From NCBI RefSeq assembly GCF_945859685.1, contig NC_079147.1, positions 265,412,572-265,476,571 of the forward strand: a stretch of 64,000 bases of DNA. Reading direction: 5' to 3'. Position 1 is the stretch's first letter. The number at the start of each line of letters is the position of its first letter. The position numbers and the translations under genes are program-made. The stretch is from Eupeodes corollae (lineage: Eukaryota; Arthropoda; Insecta; Diptera; Syrphidae). The notes beneath the pieces were generated by a model. It saw only the letters and a list, made by a program, of their open reading frames with translations, ran no database searches and was not told the DNA's origin. Positions 38,661 to 51,239 of this stretch are shown piece by piece.

Positions 38661-39905
38661 TATCTAACTCTTGAAACGTTGAATGTCAAATAATTGAAAA
38701 TTTTAAGATTCGAAGAAATACAAAATGCCACAAGAATTATTTCTTGCTTTAGATAAAAAAAAAGAAGAAGATTTTCAACTTTTGTAAGATTATTTTGCAA
38801 TGTTCATTTTGCTAAAGCAATTTAAGATCTTTGGAGCGGTTGAACTATGGCTATTTATAAATTGATTGTTCAAAGTCTATTTGTCGGTTTTTCTGTTGGT
38901 GTTAATTTGTTAATGCGTGGGTAATAGTTGACTAAAGAAAATCTACTTGAGTTATGACTATTCTAAAATGTTGATGCTTTCTATATAAAAATGAGGTTTC
39001 GTAGATTATCACCAGATCTTTCATGACTAAATTTTGTAAGTTTAAGTTCAAAAGTAAATTTTGTCACAGTCACTGCACCTTTTATATATGCAGCACACTT
39101 CTTTTTTATCATCAAAACCCATTAAGATACGTAAGGGAACAAATTTAAGTCATAAAAAGTGATTATAAAATTACGTAATCTTATCGTAGTAAGTGTTATT
39201 TAGGAAACAGTTTACAATAAAAATGTTTTAACAAAACGAACAACTTCTAAAAAAAAGGTTAAAATATATACCACTTTCACAGTCAGCATCTTCTGTATTT
39301 GATCTTCATCTGCGTTATTACTATAGATAAAGCCTATATCAGAAGCTGATGGTGTATCCGATTGAATATTTCCGAACACAATCAAGTCAACAAAGAATAT
39401 TATCGTGGAATCAAAATAAAGACAGAACTCTTGAACCCAGTGGTGTGTGCTATCATCCTACCATAGGGGCACATTGTTCCTCATCTCCATGATGAAACAA
39501 AAATATGATGCAGTCAATGGAATGGGCTGTTGAAGAAGTAAGAATCAATAAAAGTGCTTGGATTTAGAATTCCGGTATAACACTTGACATATCCGATTTA
39601 ATAATCCAAACAACTCTCTCATTTCAAACTGAGTTCATGGTTTTATTTTTGTTTTGTGTATGAATGTTATTTTTATTATTGTGATCGTACTCGATGGAGA
39701 AGCTATGGTTAAGTTCTTTAGATGAACTTTGTAAAGCGCGTGCTACACTGAATTTATATAATAATATGCTTCAATGTTTCAGTGAAATGACATGCGGTTT
39801 TCAGTAGTGTTTGGGTCTTGATTCTCGGCATTAAATATATTTATGAATAAAATAAAGAGATTTTTTAATATATTTCACTTTTAATTTTGATTTTTGATAA
39901 CTAAT
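38660..39905. other. AT-rich spacer, nothing recognised
   Basis: No recognisable content. Confidence 0.5.
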
Positions 39906-39907
39906 AA

Positions 39908-40290
39908 GAGGATGAGATGCGACCCACACTGATAACTTCCCATCCCGCCTGTCAAATTTCCTTGCTTAAAACTTAAAAAAAATATTCATAACAATATTTT
40001 TTTTATAAAATGTGACATAAATAATTTGAAGTCAATATTTTTCTTTTTTCTCCTAATACTTCAGTCAAAACCCATTCCTTATCAGTTTTTTGTTGTTTTT
40101 GTAGATTTTCGTGTTTTGTTAAAAAAAATTGCCAGTTTATTTTTTCCAAAAAATTAACAAAAATCACATAACAGTATACAATATTATAAAATTTAATTCA
40201 AATCGGTAGCAGTATATGTTCTTGAAATATTTTGGGTTAACCAATTTTGTTGATAGTAATTTCTGCATCAGCCCAAAACCGATATCGATA
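39908..40290 (+). repeat. Dispersed repeat family, copy 4 (short)
   Basis: The left signature is intact (ATGCGACCCACACTGATAAC, then TTCCCATCCCGCCTGTC at 39917-39955). Most monomers are missing. The right-side segment TACAATATTATAAAATTTAA, then ATGTTCTTGAAATATTTTGGGTTAACC (40175-40250), parallels 4727-4800 in copy 1. It shows that both ends belong to one element and that the interior is variable in length. It lies immediately before the left edge of the duplicated block. Confidence 0.75.
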
Positions 40291-40669
40291 TTATTTGTTT
40301 TATCTTCTAATTTTTAAGGTCCCCTTTTTTCAAGGTTAACTGTGTACTCATTTAAACCATACTACAGAAATACACAAACAAAAATGCTTTCAATTTATTT
40401 GGTCTATTACCACTAAAAAATTAATCAGCGCTACTCATTCCTTTTTCTAAATTAAAGTGGATTGGAAATTTTTTGGCCATCCTTTTTGACCCTGTCGAAA
40501 ATTTTAAATGCGAAATCTCTGGGTATGACATAAATACTCGAAATGTCCAATGTTTTGATAAACTCAAAATTGTTATAAATTAGTATAATTGTTCTTTTGT
40601 AGTGGTAAACACAATTACACCTTCTTGTTGAAAATTTTCAACTCAACAATAGATACAAATCAAATCTTT

Positions 40670-42741
40670 CTCAGCTGGATGCACCCCAAACCATAACACC
40701 ACCTTCACTGCTGAAGCAGCAAAAATAATTTTTCTTTCCGTACATCATGGTAATACTAATTAAATCCGTCCGGCCCATCGAGATTAAATTTTTGTTGATC
40801 CGTGAAAACGACAAACTGGCACTCCCTTTTCCATGACATATGGCACCTGCAGAATTCAATCTTGATGTTTGGGGCACTCTAATCACGCTCTTAATTATTT
40901 AAATACTGCCTGTTTTTTTCAGATGATGTCTTATTTAAGGAGCTGACTGACAAGACATATTCTTCCCATAGTTTTATTTATTTAAAAAAAATGCTCATTA
41001 CATTCTGCGATTTTCCAACTTTTTCGCAATTAAACGCACTTAAACTTTGTCTGCGTACAGTTTGATTTTAATTTTTTTCTTAAGAATTAAGCCACTGTGC
41101 CCGCTTCATTTTCTCTTAAAATTGTATTTTGAATTCACCTTGTAAAAATTTCACGCACTAATCTTTACAAATTCAGAACCAGAACTAACTTTAAAGCAGA
41201 TAAACCTATTCTATTGACCAATGGTAAATGCTATTTTTTATTTGCAAGCAATCAGGCTTTCGAAAGAAAAACAGCTGCATTACAGCTTTGTTAAGTATCT
41301 CGGAAGATATAAGAAAAGCTATAGACGAGGATAATGTCACATTTTTAATACTCCTCGATTTTTCAAAAGCGTTTGACATGGTAAATCACATGGTACTTTG
41401 CAAAAAACTCTTATGTCATTTTAACTTTTTTTCCTCCGTAGTCAGGCTCTTATTTTCATACTTACTGATCGAGTGCAAGCAGTAGAGGTTAAAAGAACTC
41501 TTTCCAACTTTTACCTGTCGTTAGAGGTGTTCCGCAAGGTTCGATTCTTGGGCCGTTGTTGTTTTCAATCTATGTTAATGACCTTCCTTCAATTGTAAGA
41601 CTATGTTGAATACGCCTGTATGCTGATGACACCCAAATCTATTTCAGCTGCCAATTGGGATGTATTGAACACTCTGCAGCTTGTACAAATGAGGACTTAA
41701 GCTTGATTAAGCGTTGGTCGGTTAATAACTGCTTACTTCTTAACTCAAAGAAATCAAAGTGTCTCGTGGTTTCAAAAAACAAAATTGATGTGTCTTACTT
41801 TCCAGCAATCCTTTTGAATAACTGTCTTATCTTATCAGCTAAAAATTTAGGTGTAGTTTTTAACCGCAGCCTTACCTGGACACATCATATAAACAACACA
41901 ATTGGGAAATTGTGGTGTCCTACGCATGCTATGGTCAACACAGCACTTTATTCCTTTAACAATTAGAATTCTGCTAGTGAAAACGCTGATTTTACCTCTT
42001 CTTACTTACGGCTGTGAAATATTTTGTAAGTTAGGCTTCGAGAGTAAAAGGAATTTAACGGTTGCATTTAATAGCACGATAGAGTTTCGCAGTATACATC
42101 CCAACTTCTTCTGATGTCGTTGGAGAATTTTATAAAATTCCGCACAATAACCATGTTCTCTGACATACTTCTTACCCGAGAACCTGAGGATCTTTACAAT
42201 GAATTAAACTTTTTCAACTCTAACAGATGTCGTGATCTAGTAATTCCGCGTTTTCAGTGTCTAATCTGAACGTCAGTTCTTTGTCAACTCAGTAAGAATT
42301 TGGAATCCATTGCCGAGAGAATTAAAAGGTATTAATAACACGAAACAAATGGGAAAGGAACTTAAACTTTACTTTAATAATGCATAGATTAAGTTATATT
42401 TGCAAATTTGTAAAAATATGTTAAACTTGAATTAAAATCAATTATGTACGTAGCTACTAGCTACTGTACATTTTACAAGCTACACTATAAATAATATATT
42501 GTATCTTAAAGTGTAAGCTAATCAAGAAAATAAATAAATACAAAAAAAAATACAAAATACAAAATTTCATAGCGTGCTTGCAATTTACTGTTAGGACATA
42601 TTTTAATTTGACTCTTTCTTGTAAATAGATCGATAGTGAGACATGATTTCAGAATACAAAAGAAAAAAGCTTTTTGCAAATCTCTATTCGGGAGAAAAAA
42701 GCCTTTTAAAAGCTACAAACCTATTCTTTTGGCCGGCAGTG
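40670..42741 (-). mobile_element. Tc3-like DNA transposon relic, copy A, split by a LINE
   Basis: A Tc1/mariner superfamily element read on the minus strand. Transposase fragments near 40680-40880 give FTDQQKFNLDGPDGFN and YYHDVRKEKLFLLL, matching the first catalytic-aspartate block of Tc3-type transposases, followed by a GGxVMVWG-like piece in another frame. The end near 42731-42741 (GGCCGGCAGTG before TA) matches the inverted repeat of copy B. The opposite inverted repeat was removed by the deletion described for block A. The LINE at 41247-42564 sits inside it. Confidence 0.75.
41247..42564 (+). mobile_element. 5'-truncated LINE, present only in block A
   Basis: The insert begins inside the reverse transcriptase with QSGFRKKNSCITALLSISED and FLILLDFSKAFDMVNH (first catalytic aspartate kept, 41350-41395). 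In shifted frames it continues with RGVPQGSILGPLLF near 41523-41570 and LYADDTQIYFS near 41617-41648. Then come WSVNNCLLLNSKKSKCLVVS (41716-41778), NLGVVFNRSLTWTHHIN and ILPLLTYGCEIF. The C-terminal VRIWNPLPREL-like end lies near 42285-42330. The tail is AAATAAATACAAAAAAAAA. Comparison with 48544-48555 fixes the insertion point between TTTGCA and TTTCATAG. Single frameshifts inactivate it, but it is better preserved than the other LINE relics here. Confidence 0.9.
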
Positions 42742-43549
42742 TATAATGTATATGCCTTAATATTTATAAGCTTGAATGAAAAACATATAAAAAATCCTTT
42801 GTAGCTTTTATGAGTTCCCACTCAACATATTTGTTTCAGAATCAAACAAGGTTGAGTGTTCTTAAGTGCCCTAATCGCACCGCATTCAGATATTGTTGAT
42901 AAGTTCACAATAAAGATAATAATTCATTTTTTAAACAAAAAACTTTTTTTGTTACTTTTCCTTAACAGCTGCTCGAATTTGTTCCTACATCTTTTTCAAC
43001 TAAAAAAAATTACCTGATCGGACTTTTAATTTTTATATCTCTAAGAAAATTTAAGGAACATTTATGTAAGCGGAAGTAATTTGTATAATTTGCGACTGAT
43101 CAAAGTCATAATCTGGAAAGATTCATTTGTCCATTATCTTCCTCCTTCTAAATGAGTATTTAAATATTCTAAACTCAAAGTTGCTAACATAGTTATTAAT
43201 TTGTGAACCTTCTCAAATATCCACTCAATTTATTTTATTACTAAACAATTTTTTTTTCTTTTAGAAGTAAATTTAATTTTTACTTTTAATGGCGCTAGCC
43301 AAATAAATAAGCTTTCATTATCTAATAGCGGTCTAACTATTACATACCTCGCATCTCTCTTCCTAGAAAACATTCAATCAGAGATTCATATGTTTTTACT
43401 TCAATCTCAGTACCAATTTGTTTCGTCTTAACTGATGTGAGTTTGAGAAGTCAAGCTATTAGAAAATTAAAGTAAAACGTTGGAAAAAAAAGAAAACAAA
43501 ACCAATTTTGTCTATGTTCAAACGAAATACATATTTAAGCACTTTGATG

Positions 43550-45200
43550 ATGATTGATTTCTGGGAGAGCTCTTTGTGCTGTAGGTGGTCGTTAGATTGA
43601 ATAATGAAACATCTTTTATATCAGATTAAAAAAACGACAACAACAAAAACATTGAACATGGCTAATTGATACAAACCATCAGAGGGCTTCAAACACAAGA
43701 ACAAATTAAACAAAAACCAAACGAATCATACAAACAAAAACAAAAAGAGGTAAAACGTTTCACCCTAGTTTGGGCACTTTTTTAATGACTTAATACACCA
43801 TGAACAGCACAGACATCCAGAGTATAGGAATATTCAAGGTAATCGGGCCAAGTCTTTCGTTTTTATACCTTATAGTGCTTATCTTTTGGTCGTAATACTT
43901 TGTGGGATCATCAAGAGAGAAGAAGAAACAAATTTAAAAATATAACAGCAGCAACCTAAATGCAAAATATTATGAAAACATTAGACTTGGGTAAGTCGAA
44001 AATACCTCTCGCCAATAAACGAAGTTTGCAGCATCTTCTTTTTTTTTTTGCTGCACCGTAATTTGTGGGTGCACTATTGTTCGTGACTTTCAAACCCATA
44101 TACGGAGATGTAAAGCGATGTCTTTTGATCTTGCCACTGTCTTGAGGTTGTTTTTGTTCTCCTTCTGTCTTTTTCTTTCTCTCTAGCTGACGGTCTGGAT
44201 GGCGTATTGCTTTTTCTACTTGAAACATTAAAGGCCAAGTCAAGAGCAACCAGCGCAGTGCAGTGCATCCTACATAACCTAATATCAACAATCCATCGAC
44301 AAACGGCTGGCGTCTTCGTCGTGGCATATCGACGGTGAAGCGGCAGAAGAAAAGAAAAAGAAGAAACCTTTCCCAACAACCCACTCTTCTTCAATTACCT
44401 GAAGTCTCTTTATATAACCTGAACTAAACCAAACCAACAACCGAGATGAGCCGAGCAGCGCCGGCCGCCGCACCGACATTCGCCATCATCATCATCATCA
44501 ACCAAATAAGTATCTAGGTACTCATAAAAATTTCTCAAAAACAATTGAAACAGAAGTCATGTTAATGCAAAATACAGGAGCAATAATAACAACCAATCGA
44601 CATGAGAAGGACATGACAAAGCATTTTAAATTGATGCAGGATCCCAATCCCAATTCCAGTCCCAAAACGAATCCAAAACGATCCAGTTCAGTTGCAAATT
44701 GCTGATTCTTCTCCTGCAAAGAAAACGGATTCAGTTTATTTTGATGTTCCAATGTGTTGTTCCAATGAGATCTTAAGGCAGCAAAAGCAGCAGCAGCAGC
44801 TTGGTATATGGGTTCAGGTTCAGGTTCATCGAGGAGACTCAGGTGAATGCAGATAAAGGTAAAGGCAAAGGGTATAACAGTGCAGGTGGTGGGAGAGGGG
44901 TTTTTGAAGGAATATTATATCCGATGAAGGCTTATAGTCTGAACTGAGGCTACAGACAATGATGCTGATGATGATGATGCGGTGGTGGCTTACTGAAAGA
45001 ATTGTGCTGTATTTGTAATGATGTCACGAGAATTATGTCGACGGATGACTTCTGGGTTGCTTATCCTCGTGTCTGATTTAAAATTTTTGTTGAAAATAAT
45101 TTAAACCGTTTTTTTTTGTATGTTTCGGATGATGGTGCGGTTGTTTATTTCCAACTTATTTATGCAAAGGGTCAAATCTTTTGTTCAGATACAAAGTTGA
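43550..45200. other. Unique GC-richer segment of block A
   Basis: The segment is nearly identical to 49490-51130. The 142-codon minus-strand frame at 43956-44384 is not conserved as a protein: copy B has a shorter poly-T near 49990 and shifts frame, so the frame is not under coding constraint. CATCATCATCATCATC lies at 44483-44500 and GCAGCAGCAGC near 44790. I treat it as non-coding, possibly regulatory. Confidence 0.5.
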
Positions 45201-45359
45201 AAACAAAAATCTCATATGGTTTAGTCTTTTTCAAGTTCAGGTATTTGTCTTTTCTTATTATTTGACCAATTTTGCAGATTTTTTGTGAATTTGTAAAAAA
45301 GTGAAATAATTGAACTCAATAAAATGCTTAAAATCTAAATTTAAAGATGCGTATATAAT

Positions 45360-46362
45360 TTTCGAAACAATACTAAAGAAAATTATAGTTTAATCAACTA
45401 TTCGCCAATTTTAAAAAATTCTAATAAATTTAAAACTCAAACCACTAGCTACAACGGCCGTCAAAATTAAAATAAGAAATATGAAAAGAAAAATAATCAG
45501 TTTTAAAAGTTATTCGAAAAAAAGCATTTTTAAATCTGTAAGAAACTTTAACGTAGTACAATCAGTCGAAAAAAATAGTGATTTTCGAGTCCTATTAGAG
45601 TTTGTATGTACACTCTGCAAAATAATTATAAGGACAAAAAAAAACACTGCTGTTCCGTCTGTTTTTATGAAAAATTACTATCAATAAATGAAAACCCTTT
45701 TGTTTGATCTTATATGTTATGAGGGTTAAACTTATTTTCTCTTTCTTGCACCGTTACTCTAAAAATCTTTTTTGAGATACAAAAAATTTATAAGGCTAAG
45801 TGATTGTTTTTAAGACTCGTTATTTAAAACTACCAAAAATAAGAAATCTTCAGATAACAAAAGTTTGTGAGTTACAAATACTTTATAAATCACGAAAATA
45901 GGTTGAATTTTTAAACAATAAAACACGTTTTATAATTTTATAATTATAATGTCCCATGAAAGCAATTATCAGAAGAAAAGCGGGGTATTGTTGTCTATTC
46001 CCGAGAAAAGAGGGTGCCACCAAGCCAAATCGGTGGCATACTTTCAAGAAGTTCAACATTAAGAGACATTTTCTTAAAGCGGAGTTAAAATTATGGAGTT
46101 AAGCGAAGTTCAGCTAAAAACCTAAATTAGCACCTTGGGAGAAATTAACTGCCTAACCGTTAATGAATCGATAACCCGGAAAATTGATAATATTTTTAAA
46201 CTTCAACGTGTCACCAAGACAGGTGCAACAAGTTTTAAAATATTGAATATGTGAATCGCGTTATAAAACCAAAACTTACATCACGTCAAAAAAATAAATA
46301 GATTGCCTTCCGCTGAAAAGTATCATTTTTTCGAATGAGAAAAAATTGAGGATGCCCAGACA
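45360..46362. other. Spacer before the assembly gap
   Basis: The first half is AT-rich. The stretch 45950-46260 is GC-richer and includes a possible hairpin TGCCACC/GGTGGCA at 46014-46039. I could not assign it. Confidence 0.45.
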
Positions 46363-46562
46363 NNNNNNNNNNNNNNNNNNNNNNNNNNNNNNNNNNNNNN
46401 NNNNNNNNNNNNNNNNNNNNNNNNNNNNNNNNNNNNNNNNNNNNNNNNNNNNNNNNNNNNNNNNNNNNNNNNNNNNNNNNNNNNNNNNNNNNNNNNNNNN
46501 NNNNNNNNNNNNNNNNNNNNNNNNNNNNNNNNNNNNNNNNNNNNNNNNNNNNNNNNNNNNNN
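46363..46562. other. Assembly gap of 200 N
   Basis: Exactly 200 undetermined bases, a round number that normally marks a gap of unknown size. It lies between the two duplicated blocks. Confidence 0.98.
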
Positions 46563-46609
46563 ACAACGCAAGAAGCTTCCGGTATGAAGCTAGGTACGCC
46601 TCACAATAA

Positions 46610-46700
46610 AACTTTTATTCAAACGTCAAGAAATATCAAAATTTTGAGTTCGATAAATCGGATCCCATTAGAATAACTTCCTTTGGGAAGTTAAAAATAA
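46610..46700 (+). repeat. Fragment of the dispersed repeat right end
   Basis: AAACGTCAAGAAATATCAAA, then TTCGATAAATCGGATCC and TGGGAAGTTA, parallel the right end of copy 2 read in reverse complement (13402-13480). No monomers are attached. Confidence 0.65.
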
Positions 46701-47603
46701 TAATATTCTGCAGTTTAATTACATCTTTAAAATATAACTGAATTCAATACAAAGTTTTGAAAAAAGTTAGATACGAGAATATTTTGTTCAGATATAAAAC
46801 AATTAAAAGATTTTTCAGCCTATGGTTACGTCAAAATAAAATTAAAAGATATTTGTTTTATCTTCTGATTTTTAAAGTCCTCTTTTTAAAAGGTTAACTG
46901 TGTACTCATTTAAACTACAGAAATACACAAAAAAATGCTTTCAATTTATTTGGCCTATTACCATTAAAAAATAAATCAGTGCTACTCATACCTTTTAATG
47001 AATTAAAGTGGGTTGGGAATATTTACGAAACTTAAGTAACGTGTCAATTTTTTGGCCGTCCTTTTTGACCCTGTCGAAAATTTTAAATACAAAATCTCTG
47101 GTCATGACATAATTACTCAAAATGTCCAATGTTTTCATAAACTCAAAATTGATATAAATATTAATATATTTGTTCTTTTGCAGTGGTTAACACAATTGAA
47201 CCTTCTTGTTGAAAACATGTCAACTCAACAAGAGATACAAATCAAATATTTCTCTGTTGTTAAGACTAAAAATTGATTATTTTTCTGTACTACGTACTAT
47301 GCAATGTTAGTAATGGGTCAACAATTTTGATGAAAAAACTCAAATTCAAACTTAAAATTGTATTTTGCATAATTCTATTCTTTAAATATCTTTAAAAAAA
47401 ATTTCAAATATTGAACAACTTATGCCCTTCAATTGGGAATCGGAAAAGAATTGTAAACTTGAATTTATTAAAAAGTCTGTATACAAAATGAAACAAATAC
47501 TTGTATGTAGATACATTATTTTATTGGCAAAGAGAAAGATACAGAGCATTATACAGTGATATAATACCAATATTGAAAATAATTACATTTTGAACAGCAT
47601 GTA

Positions 47604-48715
47604 CACTGCCGGTTTATAAAATAGTTCACACCATTTCCAATAAAGAGGAGCTATTTTTTCTTCAAAATAGTTTTACATGAATATTTTTGTCGGTGAATTT
47701 TCAAAGCATGTATATCTACTTACCTATTTATAAGAAAGAGTTAAACCGAACACAATAATAACGTTGAATTTGAAACCTGTATTCATTGCGAAAATATAGA
47801 GAAAATGAAGGAAAAATTAAAACAAAAACAATTATTTTGAAAGCTAGCCATTTTTTTAAATTCATTTAGTAATGAGTCGATTCATTTAGTAATTCCTGTT
47901 CAACAGTTCCAAAATACGATATTGTACCCCAAACCATAACACCACCTTCACCGTTGAAACAAGGAAAATAATTTGTCTTTCCGTAGATCATGGCAATACC
48001 AATTAAATCCGTCCAGCCCGCCGAGATTAAATTTTTGTTCATCCGTGAAAACGACAAACTCCTACTCCTATTTCGGTGACATATGGCACCTGTAGAATTA
48101 AAGCTTGATGTTTGAACTCTTAATCACTCTTTTAATCGTTTAAATGCTTCCTGTTTTTTCAGAAGATGTCTTATTTAAGGAGCTGACTGACACAAATAAG
48201 ACGCCAGTCCAGCAACCTCCTTTGAGCAGGTGGCGTTACTTTTAACATCTGGGCATCCTTTCATATTCTTCCCATAGTTTTATTTATTTTTAAAAAAATA
48301 GCTCACAACATTTTGTAATTTTTCAATTTTTTTCAATTAAACCCGCACTTAAACTTTGTTCTGTTTACAGTTTGATTTTAAATTGTTTCTTCCGAATTAA
48401 GGCATTGTGCTCGACCCATTTTAGAATAATTTAAATTCACTTTGTAAAAACTTCACGCACTGATCTTTACAAATTCTGAACCAGAACTAACTTTAAAGCA
48501 GATGAATCTATTCTATTGACCGATGGGAAATGCTCTTTTTTTATTTGCATTTCATAGTGTGCTTGCAATTTACCGTAAGAACATATTTTAGTTTGTCTCT
48601 TTGTCCATAATGAGTCATGATTTCAGAATACAAAAGAAAAAAGCTTTTTGCAATGCTCTATTCTGCATAAAAAAGCCCTGTAAAAGCTGCGAACTTATTC
48701 TATTGGCCGGCAGTG
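47604..48715 (-). mobile_element. Tc3-like DNA transposon, copy B, with both inverted repeats
   Basis: The ends read CACTGCCGGTTTATAAAATAG on the left (47604) and, in reverse complement from 48715, CACTGCCGGCCAATAGAATA. Both are preceded by TA, the target duplicated by this superfamily. Length is 1112 bases. On the minus strand the transposase is represented near 47900-48060 by FTDEQKFNLGGLDGFNWYC and then, after a frameshift, GEGGVMVWGTISYFG. Upstream (48180-48400) the DNA-binding part is decayed. The third catalytic block and the last part of the protein are missing, so it is a dead, internally deleted copy. A TTTAGTAAT repeat at 47875-47895 marks a small local duplication. Confidence 0.8.
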
Positions 48716-49489
48716 TATATGCCTTAATATTTATAAGCTTGAATGAAAAACATATGAAAATTCTTTGTACCTTTTATGAGTTCCCACTCAACATATTTGT
48801 TTAAGAATCAAACAAGGTTGAGTGTTCTTAAGTGCCCTAACCGCACCCCATTGAAATATTTTTGATAAGATCACAATAAAGATAATAATTCATTTTTTTA
48901 AACAAAAAACTTATTTTGTTACTTTTACAAAACAGCTGCTCGAATTTGTTCCTACATCTTTTTCAACTAAAACAAATTACCTGATCAGACTTTGAATTTT
49001 TATATCTTTAAGAAAAATTAACGAACATTTATGCGAGCGGAAGTAATTTGTATAATTAGCGACTGATCAAAGTCATAATCTGGTTTGTCCATTATCTTCC
49101 TCCTTCTAAATGAGTATTTAAAAGTTCTAAGCTCACAGCTGCTAACATAGTTATTAATTTGTGTTCCTCAATTTATTTTATTACTAAACAATTTTTTTTT
49201 CTTTAAGAAGTACATTTAATTTTTACTTTTAATGGCGCTAACCAAATAAATAAGTTTTCATTATCTAATAGCGGTCTAACTATTACATACCTCGCATCTC
49301 TCTTCCTAGAAAACATTCAATCAGAGATTCATATATTTTTACTTCAATCTCAGTACCAATTTGTTTCGTCTTAACTGATGTGAGTTTGAGAAGCCAAGCT
49401 ATTAGAAAATTAAAGTAAAACGTTGGAAAAAAAAGAAAACAAAACCAATTTTGTCTATGTTCAAACGAAATACATATTTAAGCACTTTG

Positions 49490-51130
49490 ATGATGATTGA
49501 TTTCTGGGAGAGCTCTTTGTGCTGTAGGTGGTCGTTAGATTGAATAATGAAACATCTTTTATATCAGATTAAAAAAACGACAACAACAAAAACATTGAAC
49601 ATGGCTAATTGATACAAACCATCAGAGGGCTTCAAACACAAGAACAAATTAAACAAAAACCAAACGAATCATACAAACAAAAACAAAAAGAGGTAAAACG
49701 TTTCACCCTAGTTTGGGCACTTTTTTAATGACTTAATACACCATGAACAGCACAGACATCCAGAGTATAGGAATATTCAAGGTAATCGGGCCAAGTCTTG
49801 AAATCGTTTTTATACCTTATAGTGCTTATCTTTTGGTCGTAATAATTTGTGGGATCATCAAGAGAGAAGAAGAAACAAATTTAAAAATATAACAGCAGCA
49901 ACCTAAATGCAAAATATTATGAAAACATTAGACTTGGGTAAGTCGAAAATACCTCTCGCCAATAAACGAAGTTTGCAGCATCTTCTTTTTTTTGCTGCAC
50001 CGTAATTTGTGGGTGCACTATTGTTCGTGACTTTCAAACCCATATACGGAGATGTAAAGCGATGTCTTTTGATCTTGCCACTGTCTTGAGGTTGTTTTTG
50101 TTCTCCTTCTGTCTTTTTCTCTCTCTCTAGCTGACGGTCTGGATGGCGTATTGCTTTTCTACTTGAAACATTAAAGGCCAAGTCAAGAGCAACCAGCGCA
50201 GTGCAGTGCATCCTACATAACGTAATATCAACAATCCATCGATGAACGGCTGGCGTCTTCGTCGTGGCATATCGACGGTGAAGCGGCAGAAGAAAAGAAA
50301 AAGAAGAAACCTTTCCCAACAACCCACTCTTCTTCAATTACCTGAAGTCTCTTTATATAACCTGAACTAAACCAAACCAACAACCGAGATGAGCCGAGCA
50401 GCGCCGGCCGCCGCACCGACATTCGCCATCATCATCATCATCAACCAAATAAGTATCTAGGTACTCATAAAAATTTCTCAAAAACAATTGAAACAGAAGT
50501 CATGTTAATGCAAAATACAGGAGCAATAATAACAACCAATCGACATGAGAAGGACATGACAAAGCATTTTAAATTGATGCAGGATCCCAATCCCAATTCC
50601 AGTCCCAAAACGAATCCAAAACGATCCAGTTCAGTTGCAAATTGCTGATTCTTCTCATGCAAAGAAAACGGATTCAGTTTATTTTGATGTTCCAATGTGT
50701 TGTTCCAATGAGATCTGAAGGCAGCAAAAGCAGCAGCAGCAGCTTGGTATATGGGTTCAGGTTCAGGTTCATCGAGGAGACTCAGGTGAATGCAGATAAA
50801 GTTAAAGACAAAGGGTATAGCAGTGCAGGTGGTGGGAGAGGGGTTTTTGAAGGAATATTATATCCGATGAAGGCTTATAGTCTGAACTGAGGCTATAGAC
50901 AATGATGCTGATGATGATGATGCGGTGGTGGCTTACTGAAAGAATTGTGCTGTATTTGTAATGATGTCACGAGAATTATGTCGACGGATGACTTCTGGGT
51001 TGCTTATCCTCGTGTCTGATTTAAAATTTTTGTTGAAAATAATTTAAACCGTTTTTTTTTTGTATGTTTCGGATGATGGTGCGGTTGTTTATTTCCAACT
51101 TATTTATGCAAAGGGTCAAATCTTTTGTTC
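49490..51130. other. Unique GC-richer segment of block B
   Basis: The counterpart of 43550-45200 with only a dozen or so substitutions and a few small indels. The minus-strand frame at 49903-50337 differs in reading frame from that of block A, arguing against coding function. Confidence 0.5.
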
Positions 51131-51239
51131 AGATACAAAGTTGAAAACAAAAATCTCATATGGTTTAGTCTTTTTCAAGTTCAGGTATTTGTGTTTTCTT
51201 GTTTCTTGTTATTTAACAAATTAAAGATGCGTGTGAAAA

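Larger units (their letters stand above)
40293..45356 (+). repeat. Direct segmental duplication, block A
   Basis: The block matches 46847-51237 in the same orientation from TTTGTTTTATCTTC to AAAGATGCGT. By eye the left part (40293-42800) differs at about one base in ten, 42860-43230 at about one in twenty, and 43230-45240 at under one in a hundred, mostly single substitutions and homopolymer-length changes. It holds a Tc3-like element relic, a LINE insertion absent from block B, and a GC-richer unique segment (43550-45200). About 660 bases present in block B (47265-47925) are missing here. Confidence 0.9.
46847..51237 (+). repeat. Direct segmental duplication, block B
   Basis: The partner of 40293-45356. 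It lacks the LINE of block A and keeps about 660 bases (47265-47925) that block A lost, including the left inverted repeat of the Tc3-like element. It also lacks about 100 bases near 51210 that block A has (about 45265-45345). Its left flank carries a right-end fragment of the dispersed repeat and its right flank is dispersed-repeat copy 5. Confidence 0.9.

Noticed and set aside
38630..38680. GGTTAAGCGGTTAGCTCGTGG, reminiscent of a tRNA D-arm.
   Set aside because: No B box or acceptor pairing lies at the right distance.
46346..46609. Apparent open frames spanning 46276-46609.
   Set aside because: They run through the 200-N gap and are artefacts.
47052..47276. Plus-strand frame starting MAVLFDPVENFKYKISG, also partly open in block A.
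   Set aside because: Differences between the blocks are mostly amino-acid-changing and block A has an early stop, so I see no coding constraint.
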